Part shown: piece after piece, positions 24,971-30,357 of the stretch
How positions within the stretch are numbered: position 1 is the stretch's first letter
Layout of the letters: each line of letters opens with the position of its first letter
NCBI GenBank assembly: GCA_023247085.1
Contig: JAHFHC010000011.1
Coordinates: forward strand, 1 to 30,357
Length of the DNA stretch: 30,357 bases
Origin: Microcaldota archaeon
GTDB taxonomy: Archaea; Micrarchaeota; Micrarchaeia; Norongarragalinales; UBA8480
Reading direction: 5' to 3'
Translations under genes and position numbers: made by a program
The notes under the pieces: generated by a model
Databases searched by the model: none
Seen by the model: only the letters and a program-made list of their open reading frames with translations
Told to the model about the DNA's origin: nothing

Positions 24971-25213
24971 TAAATAGCCCCGAGCGGATTTTCGATTCTC
25001 TCGGGTTTTCTTTTCCGTGAGGCTTTTCTTTTATCAAAAGAAAAGGTTCTTCGAACCGCTGTCGCAGGCTTCCCTTAAAAGGCCGCTCAATCGCCGCAGG
25101 CCTTTTAGACCTCTGGCTTTTTGCGGCCTTTTTCCAAAGGCCCGTATCCTTGACCATAGTCCTAAAACTATTTTCAAATAGAAATTAGTTTTTCTAGACG
25201 ACGGGGCTATTTA
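24971..25213. other. Hairpin-dense element with perfect 12-bp terminal inverted repeats
   Basis: The ends are exact inverted copies: TAAATAGCCCCG at 24971-24982 and CGGGGCTATTTA at 25202-25213. Inside is GC-richer DNA folded into a row of hairpins. The arms are 25023-25032 with 25036-25045 (10 bp), 25045-25049 with 25053-25057 (5 bp), 25077-25084 with 25099-25106 (8 bp), and 25125-25131 with 25136-25142 (7 bp, with loop GGAA when read on the minus strand, a GNRA tetraloop). CCCGAG at 24979-24984 can pair either with CTCGGG at 25000-25005 or with the far terminal arm. No credible protein is encoded. It could be a structured RNA or a MITE-like mobile element. SRP RNA and RNase P RNA core motifs were sought and not seen. 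Confidence 0.6.
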
Positions 25214-25371
25214 TACTTTTAATGTATTTGTCAAGGGATTTATATTTATCGCCTACAAAAGAAATCTTCTCAGCGAATAATTTAATCTGGTTTATACCGC
25301 AATCAGAATTTTTAAATTGGGTATCGTTTATATTATGTTGTAGTATTAGTGTTTTTCGAGGTGTTGGGTTT
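25214..25371 (+). promoter_or_regulatory. hsp20 upstream region with TATA box and strong ribosome binding site
   Basis: TTTATATT at 25327-25334 is placed to start transcription near 25357. GAGGTG at 25358-25363 is the ribosome binding site, eight bases before the ATG at 25372. This decides the start against in-frame upstream codons at 25222 and beyond, which would lie before the promoter. No heat-shock operator could be recognised. Confidence 0.5.
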
Positions 25372-25923
25372 ATGGTAGTTAAGAAACGTAAGTCGCAATT
25401 TGGGTTTAGTGGATTTCCTTTTGACAATAGTGATTTGTTTTCGGATTTTGAAAGCAGTTTTGGCTTTGGACAAATAGATGAATTGATGAACCAGTTGCTG
25501 GAAGATATGGCAAAGCGGCAGAAAAATGTGAAGCCAGGCGAGCCAATTGTCTACGGTGTAAATATTAGGGTTGGTCCAGATGGTAAGCCGCATGTGCAGC
25601 AGTTTGGAAACGTTAATCGCGGTGAAGTTAAAGAAGAACGCGAACCATTAGTTGATGTAATTAACCACGAGAAAGAAATTCGAGTAATTGCAGAACTCCC
25701 GGGTGTTGAAAAGGATAATATTAAACTCAAAACTACGCCGGATAGTATTTCAATTTCAGTTCATGATTCACATCACAAGTTTGCCAAGACAATGAAATTA
25801 CCTGCGTTGGTTTTTGAAGACAGTGCAAAAGCAACTTACAAAAACGGCATTTTAGAAGTGGTAATTCAGAAAAAGAAACCAAGTGAAAAAAAACAAGAAG
25901 GAAAAACAGTTAAGATTGAATAG
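25372..25923 (+). CDS. hsp20: Small heat-shock protein, Hsp20/alpha-crystallin family
   Basis: A 183-aa ATP-independent chaperone that holds unfolding proteins. The N-terminal part (1-55) is rich in Phe, Asp and Ser (FGFSGFPFDNSD, FESSFGFG), as in sHSP oligomerisation arms. It is followed by GVNIRVGPDGKPHVQQFGNV, a segment common in one archaeal Hsp20 subgroup. The alpha-crystallin domain covers about 88-165, with PLVDVINHEKEIRVIAELPG and the final ATYKNGILEVVI motif (the A-x-x-x-N-G-V/I-L signature). The Lys-rich tail lacks an obvious I-x-I/V motif other than KTVKIE. Confidence 0.93.
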   Translation: MVVKKRKSQFGFSGFPFDNSDLFSDFESSFGFGQIDELMNQLLEDMAKRQKNVKPGEPIVYGVNIRVGPDGKPHVQQFGNVNRGEVKEEREPLVDVINHEKEIRVIAELPGVEKDNIKLKTTPDSISISVHDSHHKFAKTMKLPALVFEDSAKATYKNGILEVVIQKKKPSEKKQEGKTVKIE

Positions 25924-25928
25924 TTTAG

Positions 25929-27077
25929 TTAGCTTGCCCTAAAGCTACGGTGAACTATCTGATTTACTATTTCTTCCACTTCTTTTATATTTCCTTTACG
26001 CGCATGTGCAAGTGCGTTGCTAATACTTGTTCTAATGGGTGTCCTGGGTTCCATACTTTGACCAATTAACCGTGCTGCAAATAATTTAATTGTCAGTGCA
26101 AATTCTCCAATCCCGTGTTCGTACTGGCTTTCAAGAATATTATTTTCTGTAATCGGGTGGCCAGTGTCAAAATCAAAGAATTCAATCGGACTTGCGTTTC
26201 GACTTGCAAACGGTGACCCCATTCTATCTTCCCATAAGCAGATTTTACGCCTATCCGCAATGTGAAGCAAAACTAATCCTCGCGCAATAAATTGCTTTAG
26301 TAACTTCCGCTTTGCTTCTATTTCAACATCTCTTACTTTCACATGCTTCTTAATCCATGTTCTTCTTGCATCATCAAGGTAAAATTCAGTTATTCTTTCT
26401 GGATGCTGTGCGGTGTATGCATGTACTCGTTCTTGACCAAAAAATTCGCCTAGCCACATAAGTTCAAATTGTTCTCTAGTTATATCTACGCGTCTTATTT
26501 TTTTACCTGCTGCAATTTGTAATGGTTTGAAAACCGCAGCGTGTTTTATCACCGGAAGTTCCGTTACGCCATGCTGCGCCGCCCAATTAACAAGCGGATT
26601 TTTTTCACGTTTAGCTTTTTTATATTCTTGTTCCAATGCAGTAAGCGTGTCAATAGCTGTTTTTACTCCTTCCAAAGTAGCGCCTCCATAAAATTGCCGT
26701 TCGAGTATTTTTGTACCGGAGTTTCTTACAAAGCTTGTTGGTTGTCCATGTGCGCCGGTGCCTTTAAACACAAATTGCCGTTTAGGCAAGTTAACTGTAT
26801 GAATACTGCGTTGGTGAATTGTCTCATATCTGTTATGGTTTTCTTCTTCAGCATCAAATGGTTTCCTAAAAGGAATAGCGTATAAGTGTTCAATATCTTC
26901 TGGAGTTTTGCCAGCTGCTTCGAATTGCTTGCGTAAGCGTGGCATGCTTTTAATACGTACTATTATGCGGCGTCTTTCCATTTCTGCCAAAGCTTTTTCG
27001 TCAAAAGGTAATTTAGTGTCAAGCTTAGCATAAACTAAACGTGTTTTTTCGGAAAAGATTGGCCGGGGTTGTATCAT
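25929..27077 (-). CDS. Orphan 382-aa protein with weak kinase-fold resemblance
   Basis: I do not recognise the family. The protein is soluble, basic and without signal or membrane segments. Residues 101-150 hold FVFKGTGAHG, then a short strand, then QFYGGATLEGVKTA; this order (KGxG, then a helix with a Glu) recalls the nucleotide-binding lobe of SelO/Fic-independent AMPylases and other kinase-like folds. Later, H272-I-A-D275 in LLHIADRRKICLWED and the FFDFDTG motif at 300-306 are placed like a catalytic loop and a DFG-type metal site, but the usual Asn after the catalytic Asp is missing. It could be a divergent kinase, a pseudokinase or something unrelated. It stands alone on the minus strand between hsp20 (convergent, 5 bp apart) and a toxin-antitoxin pair (divergent). 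The ATG at 27077 has a TATTTAATCA box about 40 nt upstream. Confidence 0.75.
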   Translation of the reverse strand: MIQPRPIFSEKTRLVYAKLDTKLPFDEKALAEMERRRIIVRIKSMPRLRKQFEAAGKTPEDIEHLYAIPFRKPFDAEEENHNRYETIHQRSIHTVNLPKRQFVFKGTGAHGQPTSFVRNSGTKILERQFYGGATLEGVKTAIDTLTALEQEYKKAKREKNPLVNWAAQHGVTELPVIKHAAVFKPLQIAAGKKIRRVDITREQFELMWLGEFFGQERVHAYTAQHPERITEFYLDDARRTWIKKHVKVRDVEIEAKRKLLKQFIARGLVLLHIADRRKICLWEDRMGSPFASRNASPIEFFDFDTGHPITENNILESQYEHGIGEFALTIKLFAARLIGQSMEPRTPIRTSISNALAHARKGNIKEVEEIVNQIVHRSFRAS

Positions 27078-27174
27078 AATTATTGCACTTGGTGAATCGG
27101 CTTTGTTGGTTATGATTAAATACCGTTCGCTTGTTTTTTATTAATTCCCAAACAACAGCTTTATTAATGCCATA

Positions 27175-27184
27175 TTAATATTAA
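27175..27184. promoter_or_regulatory. Palindromic candidate operator of the toxin-antitoxin pair
   Basis: TTAATATTAA is a perfect 10-bp palindrome 15 bp upstream of the antitoxin GTG. It lies just downstream of a TTTATTAATG TATA-like stretch at about 27160-27168. Antitoxins of this type usually bind such short palindromes at their own promoter. An AT-rich palindrome this short has a real chance of being accidental. Confidence 0.35.
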
Positions 27185-27199
27185 ATTAAGGTGGTATTA

Positions 27200-27439
27200 G
27201 TGGTGCAGGCGATTATCAGTATTTCTGACCATGCGAATATGGTTTTGAACGTTGTCAAGGCTAAATATGGCCTTAGAGATAAATCAGAGGCAATTAATAT
27301 GATGGCAGAGCAGTACGAAGAAAATGTGCTTGAGCCTCAGCTTAGGCCGAAATATGTTGAAAAAGTTAAGCAAATTCAACGCGAGGTTCCAATAAAAGTT
27401 GGAACTGTTTCTCAACTGCGAAAAAGGTATGTTGACTAA
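27200..27439 (+). CDS. DUF2683-type antitoxin
   Basis: A 79-aa protein reading MVQAIISISDHANMVLNVVK and continuing into KYGLRDKSEAINMM, the typical start of DUF2683 proteins found beside RelE-like toxins in archaea. The N-terminal strand and helix pair resembles a ribbon-helix-helix DNA-binding fold. The C-terminal part (EPQLRPKYVEKVKQIQ, then VGTVSQLRKRY) probably wraps the toxin. The GTG at 27200 is chosen over a GTG at 27191, because AAGGTGG at 27188-27194 is then a proper ribosome binding site and MVQAII is the family's usual beginning. It ends 3 bp before the toxin gene. Confidence 0.8.
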   Translation: MVQAIISISDHANMVLNVVKAKYGLRDKSEAINMMAEQYEENVLEPQLRPKYVEKVKQIQREVPIKVGTVSQLRKRYVD

Positions 27440-27442
27440 ATT

Positions 27443-27712
27443 ATGACCTATTCTTTGCTTATCAGACCCAGTTTAGATGAAAAATTGAAAAAGCTAGTTA
27501 AGAAAAATAGAAAACAGTTTGAAATAATAATGAAAAAAACTGAAGAAATAGTTGAAAATCCGCAGCATTATAAAAATTTACGCGCCCCGCTTCAAAATTT
27601 TAAACGAGTTCACATTGATAAGCACTTTGTCTTGTCTTTTTCAGTTGATGAAAATTCAAAAACAGTTACTCTTGAAGATTTTGACCATCATGATGAAATA
27701 TACCGAAGCTAG
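27443..27712 (+). CDS. RelE/ParE-family toxin
   Basis: An 89-aa basic protein with the RelE fold order: a first strand YSLLIRPSLDEKLKKLVKKN, helices, then FKRVHIDKHFVLSFSVDE and TLEDFDHHDEIYRS. The final HHDEIY motif is common in RelE/YafQ-like mRNA interferases that act on ribosome-bound mRNA. It starts 3 bp after the antitoxin, forming a standard type II toxin-antitoxin pair. Whether it is active, and which of RNase or gyrase-type activity it has, cannot be told from the sequence. Confidence 0.82.
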   Translation: MTYSLLIRPSLDEKLKKLVKKNRKQFEIIMKKTEEIVENPQHYKNLRAPLQNFKRVHIDKHFVLSFSVDENSKTVTLEDFDHHDEIYRS

Positions 27713-27724
27713 TCTTGTGTTTTT

Positions 27725-28342
27725 CTAAATTTCGGCAATTACTCTGCATGGTGCGCCGTCGTTTTCTAATTTCAACGGTAGCGCGTAGAGTTTGAACCTT
27801 TTACAGCTGATTTTATCCAGATTAACTAAATTCTCTAGGCTTAAGATGTCATGGTCAAATAAAATCTTGTGCACGTCGTACGGTGAATTATCTGGAGAAA
27901 AAGAGTCAATTCCAAGAATGTTGATGTGTTTTTCAACAAGCGCAGTTGCTAGTTCTTCGCTTACAATTGGGTTGCTTGTGAAATAATCGCTTTGCATGGA
28001 TTTTTTCGAGTGGTCTGTTCTTAGCAGAACGATATCGCCGCGTTTCACTTCATTTACATTAGCATGTAATTCTTTTTGTCCGACACAATTTAACAAAACG
28101 GCTTCTCCAATAAAAGTTTCAAGTGGAAAATCTTTTAATTTTTTTCCGTTTTTTGCCATGTGCCACGGCGCATCAATGTGAGTGCCAGTGTGGGAGTTAA
28201 GCGTAAAATCAGTTTGGTAAATAGCGCACTTTTTGTCTTCAGTTATAATTTCTTTTATTAGTGGCGCCGGATCTTCAGGATAAACTGGTAAATGTGCATT
28301 AACGGGCATTGTCAAATCAATGTAAGTTGGCGTTTTGTTCAT
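27725..28342 (-). CDS. Metal-dependent cyclase / kynurenine formamidase-like hydrolase
   Basis: A 205-aa member of the putative cyclase family (PF04199-type), whose members include bacterial KynB and isatin hydrolase. The family signature HTGTHIDAPWHM is at about residues 51-62 and supplies the metal-binding His and Asp. IDLTMPVNAHLPVYPEDP at the N-terminus and GDIVLLRTDHS, then GIDSFSPD, are also typical. There are no tryptophan catabolism genes nearby, so the true substrate is unknown. Its ATG at 28342 overlaps the stop of the upstream PEP-utilising-domain gene (ATGA), so the two are translationally coupled and may act together. Confidence 0.88.
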   Translation of the reverse strand: MNKTPTYIDLTMPVNAHLPVYPEDPAPLIKEIITEDKKCAIYQTDFTLNSHTGTHIDAPWHMAKNGKKLKDFPLETFIGEAVLLNCVGQKELHANVNEVKRGDIVLLRTDHSKKSMQSDYFTSNPIVSEELATALVEKHINILGIDSFSPDNSPYDVHKILFDHDILSLENLVNLDKISCKRFKLYALPLKLENDGAPCRVIAEI

Positions 28343-29763
28343 ATTTTTTTCACGCTTAATCTTTCAGTATCTACTTCGACATCGTCGCCATTTTTAAATA
28401 ATTTTGTAGCATTTTTATAGCCAATTATGCATGGCGTGTTTAATTCACGCGCAATTACAGCAGCATGACATGTTATTCCGCCACCTTCTGTGATAAACGC
28501 AGCTGCTTTTTTCATAGCAGGTAAGTAATCAACACAAGTCCACAATGCAATTAGGACTTCGCCTTGCTCGAAGTTTTCAATGTCTTCTGGGCTGCGCACG
28601 ATCCTTACTTTTCCACTTACCTTGCCAGGGCAAGCGCAGAGCAACTGCAGCTTTGACTCAATTTTTTCAACGTTTTCAAGTGCAGTTTTGATTTCCTTTG
28701 CGTCCATTAATCTACCAGTTGACGCATCAGTGTGCATTCCAGCTCCGTTTGCAAGCCGCTCATTCAGGAGTGGTTCATTTGCCTTTCTCTGTATAACTGC
28801 GCTGTACAATTCGCTTTCAGTGTACATCCTTAGCTGTCTATTCGTGATACAAAGCCGTTTGTATATCTCTTTGTAAAACGGCTGTAGTTTATGTTGCCCG
28901 TAGCTCAATACGAGTTCGGCTTCATTGCGCGTAAACGAAAAAATTTGAATAATTTCTGGTAAATTTGAGTTAATTCCCTTCAGCACTGGTGCACTTTTAT
29001 CTAGTGTACTTTGTCCAAAGTTTTCCAATTCGCCTTTACGCTGCTCTAATTTTTCTTTTCCTTTTTTTATTTTTTCGCTTATTTGTAAAGCGTAGTAGTC
29101 AACGCCCCAACTTTGGTTAAACAAGAACACTGGAATGAATCCGTATTCGCTTGTCAATTTTTTTAATTTGTTGAGGTGTTTAGTTGCAATTTCATCTGCG
29201 GTAAATGCAGTTGACCCTGTTTGTTTGTTAATTATTTCGAGACAAGTTGAAATAACTGCTAGTTCTTCTTTCATTGTAGTTGAAGGCCAAGGGGGCATTG
29301 TCACTTGTGCTATTTTGCTCTTGTCGATTATTTTTAACAATTTTTCGGTATATATTGGTTCAGCGATCATTCCCAACTGGTCAAACGGGGTGATATCGTT
29401 AATGAAAGTTCGGGTTTTGCTAACCACTCCTGCTAATTCTTCATCTGATAATTGACTGGCGGTTACGCGGGTGACTTTTTCAATTTTTTTCTTTACGATT
29501 TCCGCAGCGGTTTGGAACTTATTTTGATGTTTATGAAAAAACGCCAAGTCACTTTCCTTTTCGCTGCACCATTTTCCTAATTCATCAAGATAATTTCGTC
29601 CAAAAAACAAGTAGTGAATTCCGTCTTTCCAAATGAACTGCGCCGTGCGTTCAATTGGGCAAAGTTTCACCAAGTTCTGGTTAGCTTTTACATTAGCCCA
29701 CAAGAATTCGTCAAGCAAAAGCCCGCTTTCCCAAGTTCCAAACAAAACAAATTTTTCAGCCAT
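28339..29763 (-). CDS. Stand-alone PEP-utilising mobile (phosphohistidine swivelling) domain protein
   Basis: A 474-aa protein. The last 90 residues are a clear PEP-utilising enzyme mobile domain: GKVSGKVRIV, then VLIALWTCVDYLPAM, then GGGITCHAAVIARELNTPC, where the His is the phosphorylated residue in PEP synthase and PPDK. The first 380 residues are mostly helical and are not an ATP-grasp domain or the PEP-binding TIM barrel, so the enzyme cannot act like PEP synthase alone. Similar two-part proteins exist in archaea and bacteria without known function. The ATG at 29763 is preferred over an in-frame GTG at 29787 because it begins MAEKFVLFG without an extra tail. It is coupled to the cyclase gene by a 4-bp overlap. 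Confidence 0.85.
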   Translation of the reverse strand: MAEKFVLFGTWESGLLLDEFLWANVKANQNLVKLCPIERTAQFIWKDGIHYLFFGRNYLDELGKWCSEKESDLAFFHKHQNKFQTAAEIVKKKIEKVTRVTASQLSDEELAGVVSKTRTFINDITPFDQLGMIAEPIYTEKLLKIIDKSKIAQVTMPPWPSTTMKEELAVISTCLEIINKQTGSTAFTADEIATKHLNKLKKLTSEYGFIPVFLFNQSWGVDYYALQISEKIKKGKEKLEQRKGELENFGQSTLDKSAPVLKGINSNLPEIIQIFSFTRNEAELVLSYGQHKLQPFYKEIYKRLCITNRQLRMYTESELYSAVIQRKANEPLLNERLANGAGMHTDASTGRLMDAKEIKTALENVEKIESKLQLLCACPGKVSGKVRIVRSPEDIENFEQGEVLIALWTCVDYLPAMKKAAAFITEGGGITCHAAVIARELNTPCIIGYKNATKLFKNGDDVEVDTERLSVKKI

Positions 29764-29940
29764 AAGTGACGAAGTTAATTTACGCACTGAAGATAGTAAT
29801 TAGTTTGCTTTTTTTCGCTTCCTGTCGTATGCGTTTACGTTAAACGCCGGTTTTTTAAATGTTTATCTGCTTAGTTCAATTTGCTCAACGGGACGCTGAT
29901 GTGATTCAATATCGCATCGTGACTTTAAGGGGAATCCACA
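29764..29940. promoter_or_regulatory. Divergent promoter region between the PEP-domain gene and sucC
   Basis: This 177-bp region has a TATA-like stretch TTTTTTAAATG at about 29853-29863 and an AAGGGGA at 29927-29933 that can serve as the ribosome binding site of the plus-strand gene, although the spacer of about 7 nt is preceded by an unusually long leader if transcription starts near 29885. I looked for a C/D-box RNA in the stretch with GCTGATGTGATTC and found no D box. Confidence 0.35.
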
Positions 29941-30357
29941 ATGAAATTATTCGAATATGAGTCCAAAGCACTTGTTGCAAAGTACGGCATACCTATACCG
30001 CAAGGCAAGTTATTTGAAAAAGTCGAAGATATAGATCGAGCGGGGGTAGTCAAAGCGCAAGTTCTCGCAGGAAAAAGAGGAAAAGCAGGCGCTATTAAAA
30101 TCACTGATTCAATTGAAGCAGCAAAAACAGCGGCATCACAAATTTTAGGGCATAAAGTGCTTGAAGAAACCGTTCGCTCTGTTTACATTGAAGATAAAGT
30201 TGATATAAAACAAGAATATTTTCTTAGTTTTGTTTACGATACTCGCACTAAAATGCCGGCGCTAGTGCTTAGTGTCGATGGCGGAGTGGAAATAGAGGAG
30301 TTAGCCAAAACAAAGCCGGATAAAATACTAAAATATTCAATTAACCCTCTTGAAGGG
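29941..30357 (+). CDS. sucC: Succinyl-CoA ligase (ADP-forming) beta subunit, partial
   Basis: The first 139 codons are present and the frame is open to the right edge. The start MKLFEYESKALVAKYGIPIP is the usual SucC N-terminus. VVKAQVLAGKRGKAGAIKI is the ATP-grasp loop of the family, and the text continues with EYFLSFVYDTRTKMP and a glycine-containing VDGGVEIEELA as in SucC. The beta subunit binds ADP/ATP and succinate, and the alpha subunit, expected just downstream, carries the phosphohistidine. A related ADP-forming acetyl-CoA synthetase beta subunit is an alternative, less likely from the opening residues. Confidence 0.85.
   Translation, partial: MKLFEYESKALVAKYGIPIPQGKLFEKVEDIDRAGVVKAQVLAGKRGKAGAIKITDSIEAAKTAASQILGHKVLEETVRSVYIEDKVDIKQEYFLSFVYDTRTKMPALVLSVDGGVEIEELAKTKPDKILKYSINPLEG

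Noticed and set aside
24834-25157. A 107-codon minus-strand ORF through the inverted-repeat element
   Set aside because: It overlaps the HIT gene in another frame and its translation only reflects the hairpin repeats.
24971-25213. SRP RNA or RNase P RNA as identity of the structured element
   Set aside because: The long closing stem and size are suggestive, but the SRP helix 8 GGAAG/AGCAG core and the RNase P GAGGAAAGUC and ACAGAA motifs were not found on either strand.
29875-29935. A possible C/D-box guide RNA before sucC (GCTGATGTGA)
   Set aside because: The C box is imperfect and no D box (CTGA) follows at a suitable distance.
1-30357. CRISPR array, insertion sequence or prophage
   Set aside because: No regularly spaced direct repeats, transposase, integrase or phage structural genes were seen; the intein and the inverted-repeat element are the only mobile-element candidates.

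Overview
This 30.4 kb window is chromosomal DNA from an archaeon. The informational genes are all archaeal types: asparaginyl-tRNA synthetase, both DNA topoisomerase VI subunits, a Dim2-like KH protein, RIO1 kinase, aIF1A, aIF2-beta, MCM helicase with an intein, a presenilin-type protease and ribosomal protein eS17. The DNA is AT-rich. TATA-like boxes often lie about 25-30 nt upstream of a start codon, either leaderless or followed by a short leader with a GGTG-type ribosome binding site. The gene mix, with compact operons and Cys-rich and repeat-rich surface proteins, suggests a DPANN-like lineage such as Diapherotrites or Micrarchaeota. That placement is an inference and cannot be settled from this window.

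Layout, left to right. (1) 1-3108: the N-terminal part of a secreted surface protein with tandem Ig-like repeats (minus strand, running off the left edge), behind asnS. (2) 3286-7621: a copper-handling island. On the minus strand are a Met/Cys-rich membrane protein, the Cu+ P-type ATPase CopA and a 19-codon ORF encoding a Cys-Cys peptide. Divergently on the plus strand are a PadR-type repressor fused to a TRASH metal-sensing domain, a membrane-anchored cupredoxin and a small membrane protein with a CPxC motif. The shared intergenic region holds several palindromes that are good operator candidates. (3) 7623-17262, all minus strand: an information-processing cluster in the order mcm (with a 551-residue intein), presenilin-like protease, aIF2-beta, aIF1A, rio1, dim2, top6B, top6A. 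(4) 17516-24219, plus strand: a large secreted BNR/Cys-rich membrane-anchored protein, isoleucyl-tRNA synthetase, an aspartate-type aminotransferase and an overlapping NUDIX hydrolase. (5) 24263-24951, minus strand: eS17 and a HIT-family hydrolase. (6) 24971-25213: a 243-bp GC-richer, hairpin-dense element bounded by perfect 12-bp inverted repeats, of unknown nature (structured RNA or MITE-like element). (7) 25372 to the end: an Hsp20 chaperone, an orphan 382-aa protein with weak kinase-fold hints, a toxin-antitoxin pair, a translationally coupled PEP-utilising mobile-domain protein and metal-dependent cyclase/hydrolase, and the start of a succinyl-CoA ligase beta subunit that runs off the right edge.

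The most interesting items are the copper island (a PadR-TRASH sensor plus a tiny CC peptide gene placed between copA and a T-rich terminator), the structured inverted-repeat element at 24971-25213, the MCM intein that lacks the usual block B histidine, and the orphan protein at 25929-27077. No tRNA, rRNA, CRISPR array or insertion sequence was recognised.
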